Source: an uncultured Olleya sp.
Lineage (GTDB): Bacteria > Bacteroidota > Bacteroidia > Flavobacteriales > Flavobacteriaceae
Assembly: GCA_947503885.1 (NCBI GenBank)
Contig: CANNFD010000002.1
Span: 62,001-126,000 of the forward strand
Direction: 5' to 3'
Length of the DNA: 64,000 bases
Position 1 is the first letter of the stretch, and each line of letters starts with the position of its first letter. The position numbers and the translations under genes are program-made. Positions 34,730-43,323 of this stretch are shown here, piece by piece. Below the pieces are notes generated by a model. It worked only from the letters and a program-made list of their open reading frames with translations, searched no databases and was not told the origin of the DNA.

Positions 34730-34737
34730 TATATTTG
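34730..34737 (+). promoter_or_regulatory. -7 element for rpsO
   Basis: TATATTTG. Transcription would begin just before the hairpin at 34743-34759. Confidence 0.5.
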
Positions 34738-34742
34738 CGGCT

Positions 34743-34759
34743 CGAAAGATAAGCTTTCG
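34743..34759 (+). promoter_or_regulatory. rpsO leader hairpin
   Basis: CGAAAG (34743-34748) pairs with CTTTCG (34754-34759) over a 5-base loop, at the predicted 5' end of the rpsO mRNA and 32 bases before the ATG. It could be an S15 autoregulatory element or a 5' stabiliser; sequence alone does not decide. Confidence 0.35.
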
Positions 34760-34791
34760 TGTACATAACAATCATTTACAATAATATTAGA

Positions 34792-35061
34792 ATGTATTTA
34801 GATCAAAAAGCAAAAGAGGAACTTTTTAAAAAACACGGTAAAAACGCTAAAGACACTGGTTCTGCAGAAGGACAGATAGCATTATTTACACAAAGAATTG
34901 AGCATTTAACTGCTCACTTAAAAAATAATCGTAAAGATTATAACACTGAACGTTCATTAGTAATGTTAGTAGGTAAAAGAAGAAGCTTACTTGATTATTT
35001 AATTAAGAAAGATGTCTTAAGATATCGTGCGATAGTAAAAGAATTAGGATTAAGAAAATAA
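34792..35061 (+). CDS. rpsO: 30S ribosomal protein S15
   Basis: 89 aa from the ATG at 34792, the universal S15 length; the longer GTG frame at 34759 overlaps the leader hairpin and is rejected. It binds 16S rRNA helices 20-22 early in 30S assembly. DTGSAEGQIALFTQRIEHLTAHLK and the GKRRSLLDYL motif are typical. pnp follows after a terminator-like hairpin, the common rpsO-pnp order. Confidence 0.98.
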   Translation: MYLDQKAKEELFKKHGKNAKDTGSAEGQIALFTQRIEHLTAHLKNNRKDYNTERSLVMLVGKRRSLLDYLIKKDVLRYRAIVKELGLRK

Positions 35062-35073
35062 TCTCAATAAAAA

Positions 35074-35099
35074 GACCACGCCTAACAGCGTGGTTTTTT
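35074..35099 (+). terminator. rpsO terminator
   Basis: CCACGC pairs with GCGTGG over CTAACA, then six T. Read-through into pnp is possible. Confidence 0.82.
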
Positions 35100-35232
35100 G
35101 GTATATAACAACTCGATTTGAACGAGTATAATAATCAAAATTGAAGAAGCTAATTACAGTTTTTCATTGGTCAATACACAACTACTACTACCACAACACA
35201 ACGACCATTGTTTAATTAGAATTAAAAAATTT

Positions 35233-37485
35233 ATGATTCCAAAAGTTTTTAAAGAGGTCATTGACCTAGGGGACGGTAGAGAAATTTCTATCGAAACCGG
35301 AAAATTAGCAAAACAAGCTCATGGTAGCGTTGTTGTGCAATCAGGAAAATGTATGTTATTATGTACAGTAGTTTCCAATTACGAACAAAAAGACGTTGAT
35401 TTCCTACCATTAACGGTAGATTACAGAGAGAAGTTTGCTGCTGCAGGTCGTTACCCAGGTGGTTTCTTTAAAAGAGAAGCTAGACCAAGTGACGGTGAAG
35501 TATTAACTATGCGTTTAGTGGACCGTGTTTTACGTCCATTATTTCCAAAAGATTATCATTCTGAAACTCAAGTGATGATACAGTTAATGTCTCATGACGA
35601 TAATGTTATGCCAGACGCTATGGCTGGATTAGCTGCTTCTGCTGCTATTCAATTATCAGATTTACCTTTCGAATGCCCTATCTCTGAAGTTAGAGTTGGA
35701 CGTGTAAATGGAGAATTTGTTATCAACCCAACACGTGCTCAATTAGAGGAATCTGATTTAGAAATGATGATTGGTGCTTCTGCAGACTCAGTAATGATGG
35801 TAGAAGGTGAAATGGATGAAGTTTCTGAAGAAGAAATGGCAGACGCAATTAAATTTGCACACGAAGCTATTAAAGTACAATGTGAAGCTCAAGTTAAATT
35901 AGCAGAAGCATTTGGAAAGAAAGCAGTACGTGAGTATGAGCCAGAAAGAGAAGATAAAGATTTAGAGAAAAAAGTATATGACATGGCATACGATAAAGTA
36001 TATGCTATTGCTAAAGCTGGATCTGCTAAACATGAAAGAAGCGCTGCGTTTCAACAAATAAAAGAAGACATTAAAGCTACTTTTTCTGAAGAAGAATTAG
36101 CAGACTATGGTGGCTTAGTTTCTGATTATTACAGAAAAGCAGAAAAAGCGGCTATTAGAGATTTAACCTTAAATGAAGGACTACGTTTAGATGGTCGTAA
36201 AACAGACCAAATTAGACCAATCTGGTGTGAAGTAGATTACTTACCATCAACACACGGTTCTGCAGTTTTTACACGTGGAGAAACTCAAGCATTAGCTACA
36301 GTAACTTTAGGTACTTCTAGAGATGCTAACCAATTAGATATGCCATCTTTTGAAGGTGAAGAGCGTTTCTATTTACATTATAACTTCCCTCCTTTTTGTA
36401 CAGGTGAAGCTAGACCAATCCGTGGGACATCACGTCGCGAAATCGGACATGGTAACTTAGCACAACGTGCATTAAAAGGAATGGTACCAGATGACAGTCC
36501 ATACACAGTACGTGTTGTGTCTGAAGTTTTAGAATCTAACGGATCGTCATCTATGGCGACAGTTTGTGCTGGTACTATGGCTTTAATGGATGCAGGTGTA
36601 CAAATGACAAAACCAGTTTCTGGTATTGCTATGGGATTAATCTCTGATCCTGAATCTGGAAAATATGCTGTATTATCTGATATTTTAGGTGATGAAGATC
36701 ACTTAGGAGATATGGATTTTAAAGTAACTGGTACTGCAGATGGTATTACTGCTTGCCAAATGGATATTAAAGTAAAAGGTTTATCATACGAAATTTTAGT
36801 GAACGCACTAAAACAAGCGCGTGAAGGTCGTTTACATATCTTAGAAAAGTTAACAGATACTATTGCTAAACCAAATGCTGAAGTTAAAGAACATGCACCA
36901 ACAATGGTGACAAGACGTGTTCCTAACGAGTTTATCGGAGCCTTAATTGGTCCTGGTGGAAAAGTGATTCAGGAAATGCAAAAAGAAACTGAGACGACTA
37001 TCGTAATTAACGAAGATCCAGTAACTGAAGAAGGTATTGTTGAAATATTAGGTGTTGGTAAAAAAGGTATTGATGCTGTTATGGCAAAAATTGATGCTAT
37101 ATTATTTAAGCCTACAGTGGGTAACGTATACAAAGTAAAAGTAATCAAAATGTTAGATTTTGGTGCTGTTGTTGAGTATCTAGATGCTCCAGGAAACGAA
37201 GTGTTATTACACGTAAGTGAATTAGCATGGGAACGTACTGAAAATGTTAGTGACGTTGTTAATATGGGTGATGAATTTGAAGTGAAGTACTTTGGTTTAG
37301 ACCCTAGAACACGTAAAGAAAAAGTATCAAGAAAAGCGATTTTACCAAAACCAGAAGGTTATGTAGCTAGACCACCAAGAGACAACAATGATCGTGGTGG
37401 ACGCGATAACAGAGGTAGAGATAATCGTGGACGTGATAATAGACGTGACGACAGAAAACCAAGAGAAGATAAAAAAGAAGATTAA
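35233..37485 (+). CDS. pnp: Polyribonucleotide nucleotidyltransferase
   Basis: 750 aa from the ATG at 35233 ([18 protein letters not shown]); an upstream TTG at 35167 is not supported. A phosphorolytic 3'-5' exoribonuclease. Layout: RNase PH domain 1 (about 10-215), an alpha linker, RNase PH domain 2 (about 310-535, with [19 protein letters not shown]), KH ([18 protein letters not shown], about 560-620), S1 (about 625-695) and an unusual Arg/Asp/Gly/Asn-rich tail (about 705-750) with RGRDN repeats. The tail suggests extra RNA or protein contacts. A 5-bp hairpin (35111-35127) lies in the leader. Confidence 0.97.
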   Translation: MIPKVFKEVIDLGDGREISIETGKLAKQAHGSVVVQSGKCMLLCTVVSNYEQKDVDFLPLTVDYREKFAAAGRYPGGFFKREARPSDGEVLTMRLVDRVLRPLFPKDYHSETQVMIQLMSHDDNVMPDAMAGLAASAAIQLSDLPFECPISEVRVGRVNGEFVINPTRAQLEESDLEMMIGASADSVMMVEGEMDEVSEEEMADAIKFAHEAIKVQCEAQVKLAEAFGKKAVREYEPEREDKDLEKKVYDMAYDKVYAIAKAGSAKHERSAAFQQIKEDIKATFSEEELADYGGLVSDYYRKAEKAAIRDLTLNEGLRLDGRKTDQIRPIWCEVDYLPSTHGSAVFTRGETQALATVTLGTSRDANQLDMPSFEGEERFYLHYNFPPFCTGEARPIRGTSRREIGHGNLAQRALKGMVPDDSPYTVRVVSEVLESNGSSSMATVCAGTMALMDAGVQMTKPVSGIAMGLISDPESGKYAVLSDILGDEDHLGDMDFKVTGTADGITACQMDIKVKGLSYEILVNALKQAREGRLHILEKLTDTIAKPNAEVKEHAPTMVTRRVPNEFIGALIGPGGKVIQEMQKETETTIVINEDPVTEEGIVEILGVGKKGIDAVMAKIDAILFKPTVGNVYKVKVIKMLDFGAVVEYLDAPGNEVLLHVSELAWERTENVSDVVNMGDEFEVKYFGLDPRTRKEKVSRKAILPKPEGYVARPPRDNNDRGGRDNRGRDNRGRDNRRDDRKPREDKKED

Positions 37486-37509
37486 TTCTTTTTTTAAAAC
37501 TTTATATAT

Positions 37510-37540
37510 TAAAAGCCCAACAGTAATGTTGGGCTTTTTG
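37510..37540 (+). terminator. pnp terminator
   Basis: AAAAGCCCAACA pairs with TGTTGGGCTTTT over GTAA, followed by T, between pnp and the convergent gene. Confidence 0.92.
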
Positions 37541-37552
37541 TTTATAGTACTA

Positions 37553-38215
37553 TTAAAAACTATATAATAGTCTTGGCGTTAGACCTATGGCGCCTATATT
37601 TTCTTGAAGAGCACCTTCTACTTTATATGGCGCATAATTTAAGCCTAGACTAAACGTCAACTCTTCGTTGTTTCTAAATTTTTTGACATAATCTATAGAA
37701 GGTGACATTAAAAAAGCTGTAACAACCTCATACTTTTCTTCCTCTTGTTTATTACCGGTATAAAATGGATTTCTGGCATCCGTCTTAATTACAGAAGCTC
37801 CAATACCTAAACTTAAATAAAATTGTGAATTTACATTTTGACTTAGGTTTTTCTTAAATCTAAGCATAGGATTAAACATAAAGGAGGCTTTAGCTTGTAT
37901 AGTATCTAACGTTCTAACATACTTAAAAGATTGTTTTTGGTCGGGCACTACAAATTGTAACGCCAATTGCAAAGATTTTGTTTTAGTAACTGGAAAATCT
38001 AAGCTTAACTCTAATAATGGAGACACCCCAAAATACTCTTTTAAATCACCTTGAGGTAATAAAACTCCGCCTCCAATTTTGAAGGTCACTTTTTTAAAAT
38101 ATGTTTTATAATAATCATGATACTGATTACTATTGGTTACATAGATGGTATCGCTTTGTGCTTTACACAATTGCACTACTATTAATAAGACTATGGTTAA
38201 CATTAATTTTTTCAT
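37553..38215 (-). CDS. Outer-membrane beta-barrel-like protein, unknown
   Basis: 220 aa with a signal peptide (about 1-19, ending CKAQ). Alternating hydrophobic and polar strands include VTFKIGGGVLLPQGD, LLELSLDFPVT and EELTFSLGLNYAPYKVEG, ending RLLYSF with a terminal Phe. This is the general PorT/OmpW-like barrel pattern. I cannot assign a specific family. It diverges from an HTH regulator gene across a 118-base gap, which hints that the regulator may control it (inference). Confidence 0.7.
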   Translation of the reverse strand: MKKLMLTIVLLIVVQLCKAQSDTIYVTNSNQYHDYYKTYFKKVTFKIGGGVLLPQGDLKEYFGVSPLLELSLDFPVTKTKSLQLALQFVVPDQKQSFKYVRTLDTIQAKASFMFNPMLRFKKNLSQNVNSQFYLSLGIGASVIKTDARNPFYTGNKQEEEKYEVVTAFLMSPSIDYVKKFRNNEELTFSLGLNYAPYKVEGALQENIGAIGLTPRLLYSF

Positions 38216-38239
38216 GAGTTTTGTTTTTAAAATTCAACT

Positions 38240-38247
38240 CAAAATTA
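38240..38247 (-). promoter_or_regulatory. -7 element for the 37553-38215 gene
   Basis: TAATTTTG on the minus strand, 24 bases before the ATG. No TTG is seen at -33. Confidence 0.4.
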
Positions 38248-38333
38248 TTGCTATAATCACATTTAAAATTCACTAAATCACGAAACTTAAAACTAAATTT
38301 TGTGATAATCGCAAATAATATGTATTTTGCTAT

Positions 38334-39302
38334 ATGTTTCAAACAGCTTTTCTGGATTATTTAAAAACCGAATTACCTGCTAACACCTCAACTATAGAGG
38401 CTGTTGCGACTGCTTTAGATATTAGTTATGACGCTGCACACAGACGCGTAAGCTTAAAAAGTAAATTGTCTTTAGACGAAAGCATTGCTTTAGCTAAATA
38501 TTATAATTTGTCTTTGGATCGTTTATTTGAAATTACGTCTATTGAATATGTTACTATTGAAAAAACTAAACATATTGAAAACGAAAGCGAATTACAGCAA
38601 TATTTTGAGGATTCCTACCAATCACTTTTACCATTATTAAAACAAAAGGGTAGTAAGATATTATATTCGGCAAAGGACATCCCGTTGTTTTACAATTTAA
38701 ACGGAGACACTTTAAGTCAATTTAAATACTATGTCTGGTTAAAGTTGTTAAACCCCGAATTAGCCACTAAAAGTTTTGATAATTTTGCACCAAGCCCGGC
38801 TTTAATAAAAGCAGGAAAGCAATTAGGAGGTTTATACAACAACCTAAATATTGAAGAGATTTGGGACATAACATCTATTAATAGTACGTTAAAGCAAATT
38901 CATTTTTATTTTAAAGCTGGACAAGTAAACACTACAACAGCTTTACAGTTATGCGACTTATTAAAAAAGGTAATTACAACAATCTATGATAAAGTACTAT
39001 CTGAAGCGCATCCTTTTATGTTATATTATAACGAGTTGCATTTAATGAATAACAATGTTTTAGTAAGCACACCAAATAGTCAGTTACTTTATGTTCCGTT
39101 TACGTTATTATCGTATTACAAAACGGAAGACAAACACACTTGCAAGGAGGCAGAACGATTTTTGAAAAAACAATTACAAAACTCGAAATTATTAAATACT
39201 GCTGGAGAGAAAGCACGTAATAGTTTTTTTAATAAGTTATATGCAAAAATTGATGCTTTAAAACAATTAATTGAAGCTACTCAATTATTAGATTTTGAGT
39301 AA
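38334..39302 (+). CDS. HTH (XRE-like) transcriptional regulator, unknown ligand
   Basis: 322 aa. The N-terminal helix-turn-helix is at about 20-70 (TIEAVATALDISYDAAHRR, then LSLDESIALAKYYNLSLDRLF). About 250 residues of mostly helical sequence without a recognised sensor domain follow. The C-terminal part is Leu/Lys/Asn-rich. Bacteroidota carry many such long HTH proteins of unknown role. It is divergent from an outer-membrane-type gene. Its stop is followed directly by repeat copy 3, whose first hairpin would act as its terminator. Confidence 0.72.
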   Translation: MFQTAFLDYLKTELPANTSTIEAVATALDISYDAAHRRVSLKSKLSLDESIALAKYYNLSLDRLFEITSIEYVTIEKTKHIENESELQQYFEDSYQSLLPLLKQKGSKILYSAKDIPLFYNLNGDTLSQFKYYVWLKLLNPELATKSFDNFAPSPALIKAGKQLGGLYNNLNIEEIWDITSINSTLKQIHFYFKAGQVNTTTALQLCDLLKKVITTIYDKVLSEAHPFMLYYNELHLMNNNVLVSTPNSQLLYVPFTLLSYYKTEDKHTCKEAERFLKKQLQNSKLLNTAGEKARNSFFNKLYAKIDALKQLIEATQLLDFE

Positions 39303-39317
39303 GCAACAACCGTAAGC

Positions 39318-39417
39318 GCGTTAAGGATGGTAGTGGCATCCTTTTTTGTTTTTAAAAAAAAGATATAACGTACAGCCTGACCATTTTAAGCTTTTTGTAG
39401 CTTAAAATGGTAACGCC
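39318..39417 (+). repeat. Flavobacterial intergenic repeat, copy 3
   Basis: It begins GCGTTAAGGATGG and ends GACC...GGTAACGCC like the other two copies. Its left part is a terminator-type hairpin (39323-39347). Its right part is a perfect 12-bp inverted repeat, ACCATTTTAAGC (39380-39391) with GCTTAAAATGGT (39400-39411). It lies between the HTH gene and rpoD. Confidence 0.78.
39323..39347 (+). terminator. Terminator inside repeat copy 3
   Basis: AAGGATG pairs with CATCCTT over a 7-base loop and runs into six T, 20 bases after the HTH gene. Confidence 0.75.
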
Positions 39418-39516
39418 AAAAAAATAATTATTGTTTTTTGTAACAAAAAGTAGAATGTATACGTATAACTATTGATAGCAAATTATCCACAAGAAAAATA
39501 ATCACACTTTTTTTAG

Positions 39517-40380
39517 ATGAGACAACTTAAAATTACCAAACAGGTTACCAACCGTGAGACCGCATCCCTAGATAAATATCTACAAGAAATTGGAAAAGTT
39601 GACTTAATTACCGCAGATGAAGAAGTAGAATTAGCACAACGTATCAAGGCTGGCGACCAGATTGCACTTGAAAAATTGACTAAGGCTAACTTACGTTTTG
39701 TTGTATCGGTAGCTAAGCAATACCAAAATCAAGGTTTAACGCTTCCCGATTTAATTAACGAGGGTAACTTGGGACTAATTAAAGCTGCGCAGCGTTTTGA
39801 CGAAACGCGTGGTTTTAAATTTATATCATATGCTGTTTGGTGGATTAGACAGTCTATTTTACAAGCGTTAGCAGAGCAATCTAGAATTGTGCGTTTACCT
39901 TTAAATAAGATTGGATCTATTAATAAAATAAATAAAACTTTTGCTTTCTTGGAGCAAGCGCACGAGCGCCCACCAAGTCCAGAAGAAATTGCTAAGGAAT
40001 TAGACATGACTATTAACGATGTTAAGGAGTCTATGAAAAATTCTGGTCGTCACGTAAGTATGGATGCTCCTTTAGTTGAAGGGGAAGATTCTAACCTTTA
40101 TGATGTACTTAACTCTGGCGAGTCACCAAATCCAGATCGCAACTTATTACATGAGTCTTTACGTACTGAGATTGAGCGCGCTTTAGAAACATTGACGCCT
40201 CGTGAAGCTGATGTTATTAGATTATACTTTGGTTTAGGTAACCAACACCCAATGACTTTAGAAGAAATCGGTGAGACTTTTGACCTAACTAGAGAGCGTG
40301 TTAGACAAATTAAAGAAAAAGCTATACGTAGATTAAAACATACGTCTAGAAGTAAAATATTAAAAACTTACTTAGGATAA
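39517..40380 (+). CDS. rpoD: Primary sigma factor RpoD/SigA (short Bacteroidetes type)
   Basis: 287 aa. Regions 1.2 ([18 protein letters not shown]), 2 ([50 protein letters not shown]), 3 and 4 ([38 protein letters not shown]) are all present. Region 1.1 and the long non-conserved insert of E. coli sigma-70 are missing, as is normal in this phylum. It should read the TTG/TAnnTTTG promoters seen in this window. Two hairpins follow, then a BLUF gene. Confidence 0.97.
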   Translation: MRQLKITKQVTNRETASLDKYLQEIGKVDLITADEEVELAQRIKAGDQIALEKLTKANLRFVVSVAKQYQNQGLTLPDLINEGNLGLIKAAQRFDETRGFKFISYAVWWIRQSILQALAEQSRIVRLPLNKIGSINKINKTFAFLEQAHERPPSPEEIAKELDMTINDVKESMKNSGRHVSMDAPLVEGEDSNLYDVLNSGESPNPDRNLLHESLRTEIERALETLTPREADVIRLYFGLGNQHPMTLEEIGETFDLTRERVRQIKEKAIRRLKHTSRSKILKTYLG

Positions 40381-40399
40381 TACCTAGGTTACGTTAACA

Positions 40400-40427
40400 A
40401 ACAGTTATTCATAACTGTTCGTTTTTT
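40400..40427 (+). terminator. rpoD terminator
   Basis: AACAGTTAT pairs with ATAACTGTT, followed by CG and six T. Confidence 0.8.
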
Positions 40428-40437
40428 GATTGATGAA

Positions 40438-40464
40438 GAACCCGAAGCTGATTACTTCGGGTTC
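40438..40464 (+). terminator. Second hairpin after rpoD
   Basis: A perfect 10-bp stem, GAACCCGAAG with CTTCGGGTTC (7-base loop), with only a weak T tail. It sits between the rpoD terminator and the BLUF gene. Confidence 0.55.
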
Positions 40465-40510
40465 ACTCATTTTAGACATTAAATCTTTACATTTATTTGT
40501 ATTATTAATT

Positions 40511-40924
40511 ATGAGTATGTTAAAAACAATTTGTTACAAAAGCAAAATAAATAAAACACTTCAACTTTTAGAATTTGAAGCTTTATTTAATCAAACACAA
40601 TTAAAAAATGACAGTCATAATATTACTGGTTTTTTAGTTATAAGAAACGATGAGTTTTTTCAGGTACTAGAAGGCAACCCCACAATTATAGATACCGTGT
40701 ACGAGGATATAAAAAAAGACCACAGACACACCAATATTACTGAGTTTTTAAACACTTCTATCTCCCAATTAAGTTTTAAAACATTTGACATAGGCTATTC
40801 TGTTATTAAAGATGCTGACACACTTTACAGCTTACAACAGTTTGTTTCCAATTTAGACCAGCAAAAACATGGAAACAGGACGTTGATTTTAGAAATAATT
40901 GAAGCACTATTAAGTGACCACTAA
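40511..40924 (+). CDS. BLUF-domain blue-light sensor protein
   Basis: 137 aa from the ATG at 40511; a longer frame from 40430 would run through the hairpin at 40438-40464 and is rejected. The BLUF flavin-binding signature is present: Tyr9 in ICYKSK, Asn residues before ITG (NDSHNITG), and Gln51 in EFFQVLEG. Tyr, Gln and Asn form the photocycle hydrogen-bond network of BLUF proteins using FAD. No effector domain is fused; about 40 helical residues follow the core. It probably signals by protein contact. Its place directly behind rpoD is notable but may be accidental. Confidence 0.88.
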   Translation: MSMLKTICYKSKINKTLQLLEFEALFNQTQLKNDSHNITGFLVIRNDEFFQVLEGNPTIIDTVYEDIKKDHRHTNITEFLNTSISQLSFKTFDIGYSVIKDADTLYSLQQFVSNLDQQKHGNRTLILEIIEALLSDH

Positions 40925-40934
40925 TAAAAAACCT

Positions 40935-40942
40935 TAGCTTTG
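40935..40942 (+). promoter_or_regulatory. -7 element for rpe
   Basis: TAGCTTTG, 25 bases before the rpe ATG. Confidence 0.45.
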
Positions 40943-40967
40943 CAATAACAACACAAAACTAAAAAAA

Positions 40968-41630
40968 ATGTCTTCTAAATTAATTGCCCCTTCAATGCTT
41001 GCTGCCGATTTTGGCAACCTACAACGCGACACAGAAATGGTTAACAATAGTGATGCAGACTGGTTTCATATAGACGTGATGGATGGTCATTTTGTACCAA
41101 ACATATCTTATGGTATGCCAGTAATTGCTGCTATAAAAAAACATGCCACTAAACCATTAGATGTGCATTTAATGATTGAAAAGCCAGAACGTTACATTGA
41201 AGAATTTGCTAAAGTTGGTGCAGATATTATAACTGTACATCATGAGTCTACAGTCCATTTACACCGTACTTTAAGACAAATTAAAGATGCTGGTTGCAAA
41301 GCCGGAATTGTATTAAATATTACGACACCTATATCTGTACTTGAAGATATTTTACCAGAATGTTATATGGTATTATTAATGTCTATAAACCCTGGTTTTG
41401 GTGGTCAAAAATTTGAAGAAGTCACCTATCAACGCATTAAAAAGTTAAGAAAAATGATAGATGAACAAGGACTTGACACTAAAATAGAAATTGACGGTGG
41501 GGTTACTGATAAAAACATCCAAAAACTTGTAGAAGCAGGAGCTGATGTTTTTGTTGCTGGAAGTCATGTTTTTAAAAGCGACAACCAACAAGAGACTATT
41601 AAAAATCTTAAAGCATTAGCAAATGCTTAA
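40968..41630 (+). CDS. rpe: Ribulose-phosphate 3-epimerase
   Basis: 220 aa, the normal length. A TIM barrel that interconverts ribulose-5-phosphate and xylulose-5-phosphate in the pentose phosphate pathway. Motifs are APSMLAADFGNL, the metal His/Asp in HIDVMDGHFVPN, DVHLMI, LMSINPGFGGQ and the catalytic Asp in EIDGGV near residue 176. It is single-gene with its own promoter element and a strong terminator. Confidence 0.97.
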   Translation: MSSKLIAPSMLAADFGNLQRDTEMVNNSDADWFHIDVMDGHFVPNISYGMPVIAAIKKHATKPLDVHLMIEKPERYIEEFAKVGADIITVHHESTVHLHRTLRQIKDAGCKAGIVLNITTPISVLEDILPECYMVLLMSINPGFGGQKFEEVTYQRIKKLRKMIDEQGLDTKIEIDGGVTDKNIQKLVEAGADVFVAGSHVFKSDNQQETIKNLKALANA

Positions 41631-41635
41631 AACAT

Positions 41636-41669
41636 AAAAAGGCTCCAAATATATTTGGAGCCTTTTTTT
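41636..41669. terminator. Bidirectional terminator rpe/CBS gene
   Basis: AAAGGCTCCAAATA pairs with TATTTGGAGCCTTT, flanked by A and T runs. Confidence 0.94.
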
Positions 41670-41696
41670 AATTACTTAATGATCCTATTATTAACC

Positions 41697-42116
41697 TTAA
41701 AACTGACTAACTAAGTAATTAATTAAATCTGTTGTAGTAACAATACCTACCAAAACCTTATTATCTACAACAGGCAATGCATGAAATTCTTTTTTTGCTA
41801 ACAGCTCTGCAGCTTCTTTTATAGTTGTACTACTTGATACATTTATCAAGTTTTTAGCCATTACCTGCTCTATAGTAAACATATTATACACTACTGTATC
41901 CACATTGACATCATCATCATCAACTGCATCCACAAAGCTAATCCTAAGTAAATCTGTATAGCTTAACATACCAATAATCTCTTCTCCACTAACTACGGGA
42001 ATATGTCTAATTTTATGTTTTTTAAACAAGGCTTCTGCTTGCTCTAAACTGTCTGATTTATTTAAAGTAACAACATCTTTTGTCATTATTTCTGAAACTG
42101 GACTTCTTTTTTTCAT
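41697..42116 (-). CDS. CBS-domain pair protein
   Basis: 139 aa made of two CBS domains (about 8-65, MTKDVVTLNKSDSLEQAEALF; and about 80-137, VMAKNLINVSSSTTIKEAAELL). Such pairs bind adenine nucleotides and act as energy sensors. No catalytic or DNA-binding domain is attached, so its target is unknown. Both domains keep the T-x-x-D-L (YTDLL, TTDLI) nucleotide contacts. It is 81 bases downstream of the MtfA-like gene on the same strand. Confidence 0.9.
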   Translation of the reverse strand: MKKRSPVSEIMTKDVVTLNKSDSLEQAEALFKKHKIRHIPVVSGEEIIGMLSYTDLLRISFVDAVDDDDVNVDTVVYNMFTIEQVMAKNLINVSSSTTIKEAAELLAKKEFHALPVVDNKVLVGIVTTTDLINYLVSQF

Positions 42117-42197
42117 GCTTATATCCTTTAATTATATATTAATAAAGTTAATACATATTAACGCTAATAAACATGATATAAGTCAGTTAGAAAACAA

Positions 42198-43055
42198 TTA
42201 ATACCCTGCAAAATTAAAATTAAGCATTTGCTTTACCTTTTTATAAATTTCAGGGAATTGAGATTTAAACTGATTCGGGGTTTCGATAAAGGTTTCGATA
42301 ATAACCGAAACAAATTCAAATTTATTAGTATAGGCGTAATCTCTTAAATATTCTGAAGCTACAAGTTTAGCTTTATAGTTTTTATTGTTTTCAAGGAAAT
42401 TTATTAAATCAGTAAAACTATTTAAAAACACTGCTGCTTTAAGCCCTCTTTCTTTTAAATTATCAATATGAATTGCATGAACAAACTCATGAATACCTAA
42501 ATTAAAATTATCGTTATTTATAGAGTAACCATGCAAAAAATCTTCCCAAGAAAAAACTATTGCTTTTAAAGCAGGATTAAACTCGCCTTTATGTAGCTCT
42601 TGGTTTGTACTAGAAAAAAAAGCTTTTGGGTATAAAATAACTTTATTTAAAAGTTTTATTTTATGATTTCTAAAACCAAAAGTAAGCATGGTTGCTGTTG
42701 CTGCAACAAGCACTTTCATTTGGTCTGTAACCACCAATCCTTCTTTACCAATAAATTGATTATTATTAATAAATACTGCAACACGATGCTGAAAATAAGC
42801 TTTGTGTTTAGGTGTTAGATTTTTATAAAATAAAAACTGATTTTTTAATATTGAAAATTGAGCAGGTGTAATTTTTTTTAATTTAAAATACACATGATTG
42901 TATAAAGGTTTTTTAAAAACCGAAGCATATTTAAACTCGACAATTAGATAAATCCTATACAATACAAATAGGATAATTACTATTGTACCAATAGCCATAA
43001 CATATTTATACACTAATGGATTTTCTTCAATTTCTGTTTGAGTTTGTAATAGCAT
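42198..43055 (-). CDS. MtfA-like zinc metallopeptidase (M90), membrane-anchored
   Basis: 285 aa. One N-terminal transmembrane helix (about 15-38, YVMAIGTIVIILFVLYRIYLIV) and a cytosolic domain with the gluzincin-like HEFVHAIH motif (zinc His, catalytic Glu) near residue 190. The region EGLVVTDQMKVLVAATATMLTFG is typical of the glucose-regulated peptidase MtfA. E. coli MtfA cleaves peptides and responds to the Mlc repressor. The substrate here is unknown, and the membrane anchor differs from soluble MtfA. Confidence 0.85.
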   Translation of the reverse strand: MLLQTQTEIEENPLVYKYVMAIGTIVIILFVLYRIYLIVEFKYASVFKKPLYNHVYFKLKKITPAQFSILKNQFLFYKNLTPKHKAYFQHRVAVFINNNQFIGKEGLVVTDQMKVLVAATATMLTFGFRNHKIKLLNKVILYPKAFFSSTNQELHKGEFNPALKAIVFSWEDFLHGYSINNDNFNLGIHEFVHAIHIDNLKERGLKAAVFLNSFTDLINFLENNKNYKAKLVASEYLRDYAYTNKFEFVSVIIETFIETPNQFKSQFPEIYKKVKQMLNFNFAGY

Positions 43056-43154
43056 TTAGTATCTAATTGTTTGATATATCAATAATAGATATAATTAAAA
43101 TAAAGACTGTTAAAATAAGGTCATAATTACAGCATTTAAGAGGTGTTATAATAC

Positions 43155-43201
43155 AAAAAAACCAAAGATTAAATCGGGTGTGTTTGATTTAATCTTTGGT
43201 T
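43155..43201 (-). terminator. tRNA-Arg terminator
   Basis: A perfect 16-bp stem, AACCAAAGATTAAATC (43160-43175) with GATTTAATCTTTGGTT (43186-43201), leads into a T run on the minus strand just past the tRNA. Confidence 0.88.
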
Positions 43202-43213
43202 AGGTTATTGTTG

Positions 43214-43287
43214 TGACCGCGAAGGGATTCGAACCCCCAACCCTCAGAGCCGAAATCTGATATTCTATCCAGTTGAACTACGCAGCC
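43214..43287 (-). tRNA. tRNA-Arg (anticodon TCG)
   Basis: 74 nt on the minus strand. The acceptor stem pairs GGCTGCG with CGCGGTC (two G-T wobbles) with discriminator A. The anticodon stem pairs TCAGA with TCTGA around loop TTTCGGC, giving anticodon TCG. The T arm has the GGTTCGAATCC core. The CCA end is not encoded (CAA follows). A 16-bp terminator hairpin lies downstream. Confidence 0.96.
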
Positions 43288-43323
43288 AGTACCTTAAAAC
43301 ATTAAGGTGTTATCGTTATGTAT

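Noticed and set aside
40430-40510. N-terminal extension of the BLUF protein
   Set aside because: It would be translated through a 10-bp hairpin, and the BLUF core begins at the ATG at 40511.
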